A stretch of 64,000 nucleotides of DNA, from positions 106,777,979 through 106,841,978 of the forward strand of contig CM035430.1 in the NCBI GenBank assembly GCA_020310875.1, in the 5' to 3' direction. How positions within the stretch are numbered: position 1 is the first letter of the stretch; every line of letters begins with the position of its first letter. The DNA is from Ceratopteris richardii (lineage: Eukaryota; Streptophyta; Polypodiopsida; Polypodiales; Pteridaceae). The notes under the pieces are model-generated. The model was not told the DNA's origin and made no database searches. It saw only the letters and a program-made list of their open reading frames with translations. The position numbers and the translations under genes were made by a program. Below, one piece after another: positions 37,123 through 46,739 of this stretch.

Positions 37123-38868
37123 CAGCACCGACTCGTGGCACTAGAGGAGGAAAATGCTCGCCTCCACACACAGTTCCAAACTCTCCAAGAAGCTCATGGC
37201 ATATTGGAGGTACAGTTACAGAACACAGATCAGGAAGCGATACAAGTGGTAGAAGGTCACCTACGGACACAGCTGGAACGCAACTCAAAGCTTCAGCGAA
37301 ATATGGCTCTACTCAAACGCCATCTTGCGGCCACTCTGGAAGAGAATCGACGCCTGCAAGTACAAAATCAAGAGAACCTGGAAGCAGCTATTGAGAGCAC
37401 ACCGGGGGCACCCATCAGCCCATCAAAGTTTCAAGCAGTGACCCCCGATAATATCAAGATCATATTGGAAGACTATGCCATGCTGCTTGAAGCACATGAT
37501 CAGCTATCGGAGGAACTGGGACAATTGAAGCAGAAACACCAAAAAGGACCAATAGCAACCTCTCCAACCACCCCCTCCGCGGCTTCACTTCTCACAGACT
37601 CAGAGGCCATAAAAGATCTCCAGAAACAGGTCACTGAATTGCAAACACGTCTACTACAATATGAGAGACCACCTTCCCCTCCAGAGGCTCCCACTGACGA
37701 AGAAGTAGTGCAAATTCCTGTGGAACAAACGTTTGATGAAGAATACGATCCACAACCATTCCCAGGAGGCCAACAAACAGAAGAAGCTCAGGACACATTC
37801 GAGGCACCACGGCCTCCATGGCTACGTCAAGTGGAGGAAATCGGGAGTTCACACGAAGAGCGCACAGTAGTGCAAAATCAGGCCATGAGGGTCATAGAGG
37901 AAACTGTGCTACAATCGGCTTACTTCAAGAACCTGTCATCGAGACGCCTCATCCTCTCATCTGAACTCCAATACCGGCCTTATTATATTATCTTGGCTGA
38001 TTATAATGCAGAAATACAGAGAGGCACGGGTCAGATTCCTAGCTTTGCTACCCAATTTCAACCCGAAGACCTTCCTCCAGAGGTGCAAAAAGGCAAAATT
38101 CATCAACCCACCTGGCGGCAGAAACTTCTAGAGACATATCCAGAAATGTTACGCACATGGAACAACGCGCCTTTACACCTCCTATACAATCCATGCTACG
38201 GTCCAGTTCCACGCCGCAGGTCTTGGAAGGCATTCAATATCAAAGTGCAGAACAATGCGCAATGCAAAGAATGGCTAAACTACCCGTACATTGCGCCACC
38301 ACAGGGACCACCGTCGGTAGCATACATGATGGGAACAATTCGCCACTGGATGCCGCGATTGAAGCCCATGCAAGATGTAGCAGCGCAAATGATGCTTAAA
38401 ATCTTAGATATGATGCAGGTAGTCCTGAAAACTTTTAGAAATGCAGCCGCACCACAGGTACGTCTCTCGGGGTTTAGCAATGGAAATTATGACTTGGTGT
38501 ATGACATGAGCACCACCCCCAGTATTCGTGTGGCTTACGCCTGGCATGCACGCATCAAATACCTCCCTGCCTGTTACAAACAGACCTTCGAAGAAATGTT
38601 CAGATCACGTTTCTGGGAGTATCACTCAGAGATTTTCGCACCGAAGCCAACACACCTGCTCCATCTTTTTGCTTGTGAACAAGCAATGTACTCTGATTAC
38701 TACACCACCCCGCAGCCAGAGGCCCCTGGTGCAATAAATTGGGATGCATTGGAAGCTGATCTAGCAAGAGGCTTAAGGATAGGAGAACATGAACTTGCCA
38801 CCAATGTCATCCAATACTATATCGACCACCCGAGAGAACAAAGGTCTGTCAGGGGCGACAAACGCTAG
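37123..38868 (+). CDS. Gypsy-2 third frame, part 3 (coiled coil and C-terminal domain)
   Basis: Same frame after TAA 37120. The first 85 residues form a clear heptad coiled coil (ALEEENARLHTQFQTLQEAH, ERNSKLQRNMALLKRHLAAT, EENRRLQVQNQENLEAA), with a second stretch near 37440-37670. An acidic linker follows. About 330 C-terminal residues look folded and are Tyr/Trp-rich (YFKNLSSRRLILSSELQYRP, WRQKLLETYPEMLRTWNNAP, VAYMMGTIRHWMPRLKPMQ, YAWHARIKYLPACYKQTFEE, WEYHSEIFAPKPTHLL). It ends at TAG 38866, one base inside the polypurine tract. The position suggests an env-like slot, but there is no transmembrane segment. The function is unknown. Confidence 0.75.
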   Translation, partial: QHRLVALEEENARLHTQFQTLQEAHGILEVQLQNTDQEAIQVVEGHLRTQLERNSKLQRNMALLKRHLAATLEENRRLQVQNQENLEAAIESTPGAPISPSKFQAVTPDNIKIILEDYAMLLEAHDQLSEELGQLKQKHQKGPIATSPTTPSAASLLTDSEAIKDLQKQVTELQTRLLQYERPPSPPEAPTDEEVVQIPVEQTFDEEYDPQPFPGGQQTEEAQDTFEAPRPPWLRQVEEIGSSHEERTVVQNQAMRVIEETVLQSAYFKNLSSRRLILSSELQYRPYYIILADYNAEIQRGTGQIPSFATQFQPEDLPPEVQKGKIHQPTWRQKLLETYPEMLRTWNNAPLHLLYNPCYGPVPRRRSWKAFNIKVQNNAQCKEWLNYPYIAPPQGPPSVAYMMGTIRHWMPRLKPMQDVAAQMMLKILDMMQVVLKTFRNAAAPQVRLSGFSNGNYDLVYDMSTTPSIRVAYAWHARIKYLPACYKQTFEEMFRSRFWEYHSEIFAPKPTHLLHLFACEQAMYSDYYTTPQPEAPGAINWDALEADLARGLRIGEHELATNVIQYYIDHPREQRSVRGDKR

Positions 38869-38877
38869 GAAGGGGGG
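38868..38877 (+). other. Polypurine tract of Gypsy-2
   Basis: GGAAGGGGGG, two bases before the LTR start. Confidence 0.85.
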
Positions 38878-38879
38878 CG

Positions 38880-39470
38880 TGTTGGCATACAAAGCAACAG
38901 AGGAGTCATGCACAATACAGCAACAAGGCCAAATCATTTTTTTCCATGGACTATTTACAACTCAAGTGATTTTAATCACTACACAAACATTGTAAATCCC
39001 GTTTTTGGTAGAATAGACTCCATTTTGTGCAAGCCGAGGAGTCCTCGAGCTTGAGGAGTATTAGAACTAGCGACATCTCAATTTTCATAATTTTTAGACT
39101 CTGTTTGAGCCCTCAAATAGACTCTAGAACCTAATTTTTAACTAGGCCGGACACTAGGTCTGGACAAGACCAAAGCTAGTTAGAAAACTATAAAAAGAGC
39201 TAGAGAGCTCATTTTGGGGGTTAGATTGTTTGTGAATTGAGCTTATGTAAGAGACCTTTTGATTAATGCAAAGAACTCCATTGTTCCTCTCCTTGTTCTT
39301 GCCTTGTGTGCGCGTGTGTGTGTATGTGTGTGCATGCTTGTGTGCTTCTCACTCACGCACTTGTGTCTTCACTTGCTCATAGTCTTCATACTAGTCCTCA
39401 CGTCTCCACGGATTGACAATTATGAGGTGAATCTTCTCACGTTGGTACTCACCATTGTGCTAGAGTGACA
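38880..39470 (+). repeat. 3' LTR of Gypsy-2
   Basis: 591 bp, partner of 22583-23173 with two substitutions. TATA box at 39189-39197. Confidence 0.97.
39189..39197 (+). promoter_or_regulatory. TATA box in Gypsy-2 3' LTR
   Basis: TATAAAAAG, same place as in the 5' LTR. It could drive read-out transcription into Copia-A2 and Copia-D remnants. Confidence 0.6.
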
Positions 39471-39475
39471 CTGAA
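39471..39475. repeat. Target-site duplication, right of Gypsy-2
   Basis: CTGAA, partner of 22578-22582. Confidence 0.95.
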
Positions 39476-39770
39476 CCTGTTTCATTTTATGACACATTGG
39501 ATGGTTGCAATGCAATCTGAATATGATGTTATCATGAAAAATGGTACCTGGTTTTATGTGACTTGCCTCGTGGCAAGAAGGCCAGTGGCATTAAGTGGGT
39601 ATATAAGTTGAAGTGTAAACCTAATGGAACAGTTGACAATTATAAGGTTAGGCTTGTTGCAAAGGATTATGCGCAGGAAAGAGGCATTGATTTTGATGAA
39701 ACCTTTGCTCCTACTTGTCGAATGACTACTGTTCGTAGCATATGTGCACTTGCAGCTCATCATGGTTGGA
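39471..39770 (+). pseudogene. Copia-A2 reverse transcriptase, N-terminal part
   Basis: It resumes exactly where 22582 stopped, and matches Copia-A1 from 3941 on: WMVAMQSEYDVIMKNGTW, then a frameshift, KWVYKLKCKPNGTVDNYKVR, LVAKDYAQERGIDFDETFAP, MTTVRSICALAAHHGW. It ends near 39770, before the active site, where Copia-D sequence begins. Confidence 0.85.
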
Positions 39771-40226
39771 AGATAGATCATACCTCAACCGTTAACCTTT
39801 GAAGAATTCAGTGCCTTACTCATGGAGGAGGAGCTGCGGCTCAAGGCAAGGAATGATAACAATAAAGAAGAAGCTCCATTCATGGTAAATGCCAAAGGTA
39901 CTAAAACTGATTCTTCAAAAGATGGGGACAAAAAGAAGAAGGACAAGAAGAAGTTCAACGGAGAGTGTTTCCATTGTAAGAAGAAAGTCCACAGAATCCA
40001 AGAGTGTCACATTAAGAAGGCAGAGGAAAAGAGTGGCTCTTCAAAAAGTGGTAAAGGAAAGGAGGTTGCTAACACTCTTGAAAGTCAACTTGAATTGTTC
40101 GTTATAATAGAGGAAATGTGTTCCTCGGTTGAAGATTCAGCCATGGATGACTCATGGGTTTTGGACAGTGGTGCCTCTTGTCGTATCACAAGCAGAAAGA
40201 CCTTTACAGTTCCCTACAACCTCTAG
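39771..40226 (+). pseudogene. Copia-D gag end and protease
   Basis: The Gag C-terminal part (LTFEEFSALLMEEELRL) lies partly before the first ATG at 39822, so that ATG is internal. A Lys-rich linker follows, then the zinc knuckle CFHCKKKVHRIQEC (C-x2-C-x4-H-x4-C, complete) and the protease site SWVLDSGASCRIT with an intact DSGAS. The frame stops at 40224 soon after the protease starts. Confidence 0.8.
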
Positions 40227-41350
40227 AAGAACCCATCATGGTAAAGGTAGAGAATAATGCAAGGTGTCCCACAAAGGGTAAAGGTATGATGCGTTTCATT
40301 AACAATAAAGGGGATTAGAAAGCTTACAGATGTGTTGTATGTTCCACAGATCACACAAATTTAATTTCGATATCTTTTATAACTGATCAAGGTCATCAGG
40401 TGTCTTTTAATAAGACACGAATGGAGATTCTGGATCGAAACAACAATGTTGTGGAGATCGAAATAAGGAGGGACAACCTATACAAGTTGTCTACTCTTAC
40501 AACCATGATTTGTGTGGGCACAAGTAAGCTTTGGCATGAAAGATTTGGCCACATTGGATACCGGGTACTGACAGAGATGCACCAGAAAGGTATGGTTTCT
40601 CACCTCCCTCTCGTTGTAGAGATGAAAGAACCATGTGAAGCTTGTATGATGGGCAAGCAACAAAGGAAGGCATTTCCACAAGTAAGCAAGAATAGAGCAA
40701 GCAATCCTCTTGAGTTGGTGCATGCTCACTTGTGCAGAAAAATGCCTACACAAGCCTTGTTGAAACAGAAATTGGGAAAAACATGAAGAAGTTCAAGATG
40801 GACTGTGGAGGTGAGTTCACTCCAATAGATTTTGATGCACTCACAAGGGTGCATAGCCCTCAATAAAATGGTGTTGATGAATGTTGGAATCAAACCATTA
40901 TGGAAATGGCAAGGTATACGAGTGAGTGTTATGTACACATTTTAGACAAAGAGAGAAACAAGCTTCAACCAAAAAGCACCAAATGTATCTTCTTAGGGTA
41001 CAATGAAGAGAAGAAAGCTTACAAGCTTTATGACCCGGAGGCAAAGAAGATCATAGCGAGTTGTGATGTAGTGTTCAAGGAGGAGCAACCACATGCTGTG
41101 GAAGAAGAAAAAAAAGCTTCCACTCTATCATCAGACGAAGAAGTAATCCACTATGAACCTCACCTAAGAGCTAGCCCTTCTACAAAAGAGAATGAAGCAT
41201 CATCCTCAGATGATGAGACTATAAGGCACCAACCTTTTGTCACTCAAGTGGAGGAGCCATTGCCATAGTGAGTGAGGCAGCTCTATGATTCCACAAATCC
41301 CATTACTTAGTCAATTGAACATATTGTGGATGGTCTAAACCAATGATAGA
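40227..41350 (+). pseudogene. Copia-D pre-integrase and integrase, deleted
   Basis: 40400-40786 holds the pre-integrase segment with HHCC zinc module: LWHERFGHIGYRVLTEMHQK and CEACMMGKQQRKAF. It is followed by LELVHAHLC, where the catalytic Asp is His. Most of the core between the first and second catalytic residues is deleted. MDCGGEF (second Asp) and NGVDECWNQTIMEMAR (Glu region) remain near 40800-40910 with a TAA. 40900-41268 encodes the integrase C-terminal part (KCIFLGYNEEKKAYKLYDPE) and an acidic linker. It stops at the Copia-E insertion. Confidence 0.8.
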
Positions 41351-41355
41351 GAATA
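41351..41355. repeat. Target-site duplication, left of Copia-E
   Basis: GAATA, repeated at 47831-47835. Confidence 0.95.
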
Positions 41356-42446
41356 TGTTGGGAGTGATGGTTGGATGCACTCAAGAGATTGAGTTGAAGC
41401 TGCTAAACCTGCTTTGCTTCAGCCCTCCTTTGCTTCAGATATGCTTAGTACACTTGCTTATCTTCCAAATGATACCAAGAAAGCATATATGTACTTTGCA
41501 AATGATATGTGAGATGACCAAATCAAAACAGATAACTTGACACTTCAAAAATCAAGGAAAACTTGCTATTTTTGTAGTGATACCTGCTCAGTCTTTCACT
41601 CAGTGTGACCAGCACACTAACAATTGATCTAATTCCTTCTGGACATATTAAATTAGCTTAACAATCTACCATTTGCAAGTGGAATGAGATAAAATGATGG
41701 ACTATACTCAGAGAAAGATGTTTAGCAAAAATATATGTACCCCCGACTTTTTAGGAACACTGTAGAAAAATACCAGTGATGACTTCGAGTGAGATTTCTC
41801 CGAGATGGCTGATCCTTTGGCCTTGAAATTTTGTAGGCAGGTAGTATCCTTAGAGCTGGTTCCAATGTGCTTTGAATCACTTGATTTGGTTCAGTAGATC
41901 CTGAGATATGCTCCTTTGAAGTTGACAGACTTGGAGTAGATGACTCAGAGACAACAGAGATAGTGAATGTGTATACTTCTATTGATTGATGTAATTGTAC
42001 ATACTCATTAGCTTGACAATCATAGCTAAATGAGGTGTTGTGGTGTAGGCTATGAAGTAGCACTAACACACACTGAGTTACAACAGTAGAATGCCTCGGG
42101 GAGTGAGCTCAATTGGACTAGCTAACCCGCGAGTTTCTTCCTTCACTTTTATATGAGTTAAGTGATCATTTGAATTTGAAATTCAAATCTAGGCTCCCTA
42201 GAATCTCTCCTCTAAAAGTAGGGAGATATTCTCTCAATCACAAGCTCCAATTTTTCCACGAATCTATCAAGTAGGTGTGATTACATGTGAATGCCAAGTC
42301 ACATAGACTTTTACAATGGGTAAGAAGTAAGAACTTATAAGCATAAGTTCACATGGTCCTTTCTCCAAGTGAATTAAACTTCCAAGATTTCAACACCACA
42401 TTTCCAAGGTTCCAAGCCAAGTGTGAAGGCTTGAAATGCACCAACA
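41356..42446 (-). repeat. 3' LTR of Copia-E
   Basis: 1091 bp. On the plus strand TGTTGGG to CCAACA. It aligns end to end with 46740-47830, with about 11 substitutions and no gap seen. Short open frames inside it are not genes. Confidence 0.97.
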
Positions 42447-42459
42447 GCTCCCCCTCAAG
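42447..42459 (-). other. Polypurine tract of Copia-E
   Basis: CTTGAGGGGGAGC on the minus strand, next to the LTR. Confidence 0.9.
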
Positions 42460-42487
42460 CCAAGCACTTTGGCTTAAGTCTTTATCT

Positions 42488-43024
42488 TTAGTCTTCAATC
42501 ACATCCTGCAATCCAATCATGGATTTGAATCTGCATAACTTGTTTCCATCCAATGCTTTGGTGAGTAAATCTGCACATTGCATATTAGTAGACACATATG
42601 TCAATTGAATCTCTTTGCTAAGCATCTTCTCTCTCACATAGTGGTAATGAACCTCTATGTGTTTTGTTCTAGCATGATATATTGGATTAGCTGCAAGGTG
42701 AAGAGAGCTAGTGTTATCTCCAAAGATAATTGGAGGTCTAGTGTATAGACCTAACTCTGTATATAGAAGCTTTAACCAGATAGCTTCTTGAGTGGCATTG
42801 GCTAGCCCTCTATACTCTGCTTCAGTGGATGACAATGCCACTGTAGGTTGCTTCTTGGCTGACCAAGAAATAGGTTTATCTCCTGCAAAACAAATGTAAC
42901 CTGATGTGCTTCTCCTATCATCCTTGCATCCTGCCCAATCTGCATCTGAATATACTTTAATGTCAATATCTGATGTATAAGGAAAGTACAAACCATGGTT
43001 CTGAGTTCCCTTCAAATACTTCAA
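42488..43024 (-). CDS. Copia-E RNase H (C-terminal part of pol)
   Basis: 178 codons in the same frame as the upstream 1053-codon pol, separated only by the TAG at 43025-43027. That codon lies in the AAK-ILKYLKGT motif, where relatives have Trp or Arg, so a single G to A change is likely. Catalytic YSDADWAG, RRSTSGYICFAG, ALSSTEAEYRGLANATQEA, GDNTSSLHLAAN and HARTKHIEVHYHYVREK are all present. It ends 29 bases before the polypurine tract. It would degrade template RNA. Confidence 0.92.
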   Translation of the reverse strand: MKYLKGTQNHGLYFPYTSDIDIKVYSDADWAGCKDDRRSTSGYICFAGDKPISWSAKKQPTVALSSTEAEYRGLANATQEAIWLKLLYTELGLYTRPPIIFGDNTSSLHLAANPIYHARTKHIEVHYHYVREKMLSKEIQLTYVSTNMQCADLLTKALDGNKLCRFKSMIGLQDVIED

Positions 43025-43027
43025 GAT

Positions 43028-46000
43028 CTATTTGGCTGCCTCTAGGTGAGGTACCCTTGGTTTATGCATGAATTGACTAAGCACACTAACTCCATATGCT
43101 ATATCAATTCTTGTCAAGGTAGCATAATTCAAACTACCTACCATGCTTTGATATCCTGTGATGTCTTGGACTTCTTCCCCTTCATAAGCACTTAGCTTTA
43201 GGTTGACCTCCATTGGAGTAGTTGAGTCTTTAGCATCCTGCAAGCCAAACTTCTTGACCATATCCTGTACATACTTCTTTTGAGTAATATATATACCTGA
43301 GTTGGTGTAGACTAACTCAAGACCTAAGAAGTACTTCAATAATCCAAGATCATTGATCTTGAATTCTTTCATCATCTGTCCTTTGATGTGTCTAATCCCA
43401 TTGACATCATTGCCTATAATGATGACATCATCAACATAAACACACAAGTAGATTACCTCTGTACTACTTCTCTTTATGAACAGAGAAGTATCAGCTTTAC
43501 TCATCACAAATCCTTGGTCTTGGAGGTAGGTTGTCAATCTGTAATTCCATGCTCTAGGTGCCTGTTTCAATCCATATAGAGCCTTCTTCAATTTACAAAC
43601 ATAGTTTACCTTCTTGGGATCTTCATAGCCAGGTGGTTGTGACATGTAGACTTCTTCAGATATCCATCCATTCAAGAAAGCATTCTTGACATCTAATTGG
43701 TACATGTTCCAATTCTTGGATGCAGCTATACTCACCAATATTCTGATAGTTGGCATCTTGGCCACAGGAGAATATGTCTCCTCATAATCAATGCCTTGGG
43801 TTTGTGCAAAACCCTTGGCTACCAACCTAGCTTTGTACCTGTTTATTGTTCCATCTGAATTTCTCTTTAGCTTGTAGATCCATCTGGATCCTATCACCTT
43901 CATAGAGTCCTTCTTGGGTACCAAGTCCCAAGTATCACTCTCCTTGAGAGCTTCCATTTCTTCATCCATAGCTCCTTTCCATTCTGGTTTGGTGATTGCC
44001 TCTTCATATGTACCTGGTCCTTCATTCAACAAGTCTTTTGCAAGATATACAGAATGTTTAGTTACAAGTGATGTGTCATACCCAAATCTGATTGGTCTCT
44101 TGCTTTCTCTCTGAGATCTTCTAATTGCTTGAGTTGAGGATTCTGGTATATCCTCTAGCTTCTTCATCTTCATCTTTCCTTTGGACTTCCATGCCTTGAA
44201 TTCCTCAAGGTTAATTGTATCATCATCATCTGAGCTTGAATCATCTTTCTGAATTGGTTCCTCCTTTGTGAGCCTTGGGAAGTCTTCTTCCATATCATAG
44301 GGTAGACTAACCTTCCTGCATTCATTCTCATACCAAGAGTCATTCTCATCAAAGATGACATCTCTGCTTACCTTGAAGCCTTTGTTTGTTGGGTTGTATA
44401 ATCTGTATCCCTTTTGGTTCAAATCATAACCAATGAAGATACATTTTTCAGCTTTAGGGTCTAGCTTTCCCCTTACCTGTGAGGGAATATGCACATATGC
44501 TACACAACCAAAGATTTTGCAATGATCCAGAGAAGGTCTCTTACCATGCCAAGCTTCATATGGTGTCATGCCATCAAGTGATTTGGATGGCAACCTATTG
44601 ATGAGATAGGTGGCAGTAGATACACTCTCTGCCCAAAGATAATTTGACAACTTCTTTTCATTAAGCATAGACCTAGCTGTTTCTACTATGAGTCTATTCC
44701 TTCTTTCAGCTACCCCATTTTGTTCAGGTGAGTACCTTGTAGTAATTTCCCTTTTGATGCCTCTTTCCTGCAAGAAATCTTCAAACTCATTGGAGAAGTA
44801 CTCTCCTCCACCATCTGATCTTAGCCTCTTCAAGCTTCTTCCTGTTTGGTTTTCAACAAGTGCAAGATACCTCTTGAAACAACTAAACACTTCATCTTTA
44901 TGCTTCATAAAGTATAAAATGGTCCACCTGCTATAGTCATCAATAAAGGACACATAATACCTTGAACCTGAAATGGAAGGGTCCTTGCTAGGTCCCCAAA
45001 CATCTGTGTGCACCAAGTCTAGGTAGTCTTCATGCATGAAACCTTTCCTTGAATAGGGCAATCTGTGAGACTTACCAAACTGACATGCTCCACACTTGTA
45101 AATCATGTGTTGCTTGGATACATTAGGTATCCCAAGCACACATTGATCCCTGCACATTTGCTTTAGGGTTCTTTCACCTATGTGACCTAACCTCTTGTGC
45201 CATATTTCTAACTCTGAAAGTGTTTGATCCTTGTAATTATATAAAGCAATGTTCTTGGTGTCTTCTAGCTCAAAAGTAAACAATCTACCTGATTTTTCTC
45301 CCTTGGCTATTCTTTTGAAACCATGTCTTGGGTCCTCCACATATGCTCCATGTTGTGTGAATCTGACCTGCAAACCTTTCTCCACAATCTGACCAACACT
45401 CATTAGATTCTTGGTGATGGTTGGTACATAGAGTACCCTGCTCAATAGATTCTGGTTACCATCACATGTCTTTACATTTCCAATCTTTACAACAGAGTGT
45501 TTAGTATCATCACTTGTCTGTACCTGATGTTTGCCTTTGGGTTCTTCCAAATCAGAAAGTAGTGCCACATTGCCAGCTACATGGTTAGAACATCCTGAGT
45601 CAATATAAAATAAATGATCATCATTTGTACCTGCCTTGGAGGTCATATTCATGATCAATAGGGAGTCATCTTGCTCCTCTGTGTAGTTGTTGTAATCCCT
45701 TCTGTTTCTGAATCCACCTTGGTAGTTACCATTGTGGTTGTGGTTATAGTTGTTGTTGTATTGATTGTTGTATCCATTGTAGCCTTGGTGTTGATTGAAC
45801 CTGCCTCTCCCTTGAGAGTATCCACCTCTTGAGTAGCCTCTTCCTCTCTGATTCTTGTAGTTCTTGTAGCATTCATCTGTGGTATGATTGGACAATCCAC
45901 AAATGTTGCATGGTGATGAGTTGTAGGATCTCCCCCTACCTGACTTACCTCCTATGCCTCTTCCTCTTGATGATCTACCTTTCCCTGCATAATTAGGTTG

Positions 46001-46189
46001 GGAGGTAGAGCCTTCTTCATCCTGTTTCTTCCCTTTACCTTTATCCTTAACTTTCTTATCAGTATAGAGAGCAGAGGGGTTGTTACCTTTTGATTGATCT
46101 CCTGCCTTTGTAAACTTTGCTTCATGTGTGAATAGTTGGCCCATGAGTGTTGTGAGATCTGGGGTATGCATGTCCATATAGAGGTCCAT
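43028..46189 (-). CDS. Copia-E gag end, protease, integrase and reverse transcriptase
   Basis: 1053 open codons. The first methionine shown (46189) lies inside gag, because the true start is at 46713 in another frame because of a one-base deletion. Order by residue: Gag end 1-90; zinc knuckle CNICGLSNHTTDEC about 94-107; Gly/Tyr/Asn repeats to 165; protease FYIDSGCSNHVAG about 190; pre-integrase and HHCC (HKRLGHIGERT, CGACQFGK) about 320-370; integrase core LVHTDVWGP, RSDGGGEYF and EQNGVAERRN (D, D, E all present); IPSQVRGKLD; RT from about 720 with [40 protein letters not shown], active site YVDDVIII near 43435, and GSLNYATLTRIDIAYG. All catalytic residues checked are intact. Confidence 0.95.
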   Translation of the reverse strand: MDLYMDMHTPDLTTLMGQLFTHEAKFTKAGDQSKGNNPSALYTDKKVKDKGKGKKQDEEGSTSQPNYAGKGRSSRGRGIGGKSGRGRSYNSSPCNICGLSNHTTDECYKNYKNQRGRGYSRGGYSQGRGRFNQHQGYNGYNNQYNNNYNHNHNGNYQGGFRNRRDYNNYTEEQDDSLLIMNMTSKAGTNDDHLFYIDSGCSNHVAGNVALLSDLEEPKGKHQVQTSDDTKHSVVKIGNVKTCDGNQNLLSRVLYVPTITKNLMSVGQIVEKGLQVRFTQHGAYVEDPRHGFKRIAKGEKSGRLFTFELEDTKNIALYNYKDQTLSELEIWHKRLGHIGERTLKQMCRDQCVLGIPNVSKQHMIYKCGACQFGKSHRLPYSRKGFMHEDYLDLVHTDVWGPSKDPSISGSRYYVSFIDDYSRWTILYFMKHKDEVFSCFKRYLALVENQTGRSLKRLRSDGGGEYFSNEFEDFLQERGIKREITTRYSPEQNGVAERRNRLIVETARSMLNEKKLSNYLWAESVSTATYLINRLPSKSLDGMTPYEAWHGKRPSLDHCKIFGCVAYVHIPSQVRGKLDPKAEKCIFIGYDLNQKGYRLYNPTNKGFKVSRDVIFDENDSWYENECRKVSLPYDMEEDFPRLTKEEPIQKDDSSSDDDDTINLEEFKAWKSKGKMKMKKLEDIPESSTQAIRRSQRESKRPIRFGYDTSLVTKHSVYLAKDLLNEGPGTYEEAITKPEWKGAMDEEMEALKESDTWDLVPKKDSMKVIGSRWIYKLKRNSDGTINRYKARLVAKGFAQTQGIDYEETYSPVAKMPTIRILVSIAASKNWNMYQLDVKNAFLNGWISEEVYMSQPPGYEDPKKVNYVCKLKKALYGLKQAPRAWNYRLTTYLQDQGFVMSKADTSLFIKRSSTEVIYLCVYVDDVIIIGNDVNGIRHIKGQMMKEFKINDLGLLKYFLGLELVYTNSGIYITQKKYVQDMVKKFGLQDAKDSTTPMEVNLKLSAYEGEEVQDITGYQSMVGSLNYATLTRIDIAYGVSVLSQFMHKPRVPHLEAAK

Positions 46190-46248
46190 TGCAGTGGTGA
46201 AACTTTCCCACTTATCATCTGCCTTGAGTCCATTTGTTACTTGCCTGA

Positions 46249-46713
46249 CTATTTGCTCCTCTTCAATTTCTCTCCAATGCTTGCTAATTGGTCTGCCACA
46301 TCTTTAATCTTTGTTACATACTCTGAGACTGATTGCTTAGGCTGCTTCCTAAGGGTTGTGAATTCAATCCACAGTTGATTCTTCTTGGCCCTTGTGTTGG
46401 AAGAAAAGTATGTTGACAAGGTTTCCCAAGTCTCTTGGGAAGTCTTATAATTCCTTACATGAGGTAAAAGAAAGTCAGATATAGAGTTAAGAAGGTAAGA
46501 CCTTGCCAAAGCATCTTTTGCACACCATTGGTTGAGCCTCTCATGTTCATCCTTGGTGGGTAGTCCTCTAGTTTTGAATGAGGGCAATTCCTCATCTCCT
46601 GATATGTATCCAAATAAGCTCCTTCCTTGTAGATAGGTCTTCATTCTCAATGACCAAGCTTGGTAATTGTTCCTGTCCAATTTGTCAATGAATGAAGGAA
46701 AACCATCTCCCAT
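46249..46713 (-). CDS. Copia-E gag, N-terminal part
   Basis: The start chosen is MGDGFPSFIDKLDRNNYQAW at 46713. An upstream in-frame ATG at 46764 lies inside the LTR and the primer site would be translated, so it is rejected. Copia-B gag starts the same way (MADGFPSS). The segment is a UBN2-type copia Gag: LRMKTYLQGRSLFGYI, DALARSYLLNSISDFLLPHV, KKNQLWIEFTTLRKQPKQSV. It stops at 46249 because one base is missing in a GA-rich run (about 46275); the other frame then continues the conserved sequence into pol. Confidence 0.9.
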   Translation of the reverse strand: MGDGFPSFIDKLDRNNYQAWSLRMKTYLQGRSLFGYISGDEELPSFKTRGLPTKDEHERLNQWCAKDALARSYLLNSISDFLLPHVRNYKTSQETWETLSTYFSSNTRAKKNQLWIEFTTLRKQPKQSVSEYVTKIKDVADQLASIGEKLKRSK

Positions 46714-46726
46714 GTTTACCTTATTT

Positions 46727-46738
46727 GCTCTGATACCA
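46727..46738 (-). other. Primer-binding site of Copia-E
   Basis: TGGTATCAGAGC on the minus strand, one base from the 5' LTR. It is complementary to initiator tRNA-Met. Confidence 0.95.
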
Positions 46739-46739
46739 C

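Larger units (their letters stand above)
22583..39470 (+). mobile_element. Gypsy-2, complete 16.9-kb Ty3/gypsy element with extra domains
   Basis: 16,888 bp bounded by 591-bp LTRs that differ at two positions and by a CTGAA duplication. Order: LTR, tRNA-Asp primer site, 1.8-kb leader with a palindromic-core array, gag, protease, RT, RNase H, two zinc modules, integrase core, second protease-like domain, WVPK-motif tail, long third frame, polypurine tract, LTR. Gag-pol is one frame from 24953 to 34387 with five in-frame stops. The third frame has three. Pol domain order (integrase last) assigns it to Ty3/gypsy. A large extra 3' frame recalls the Athila group, but I cannot assign the lineage firmly. 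Confidence 0.95.
20878..39770 (+). mobile_element. Copia-A2, copia fragment split by Gypsy-2
   Basis: A second copy of the Copia-A family, in two parts: 20878-22577 and 39471-39770. The parts join exactly at the CTGAA duplication when compared with Copia-A1 at 3931-3975. Both LTRs are missing: Copia-B LTR abuts on the left and Copia-D on the right. Confidence 0.85.

Noticed and set aside
34600..38868. Envelope glycoprotein in the Gypsy-2 third frame
   Set aside because: No signal peptide, transmembrane helix or fusion-like segment. Only the position is env-like.
41722..42069. Minus-strand open frame of 115 codons, repeated at 47157-47453
   Set aside because: It lies wholly inside the Copia-E LTRs and is present twice for that reason. 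No domain.
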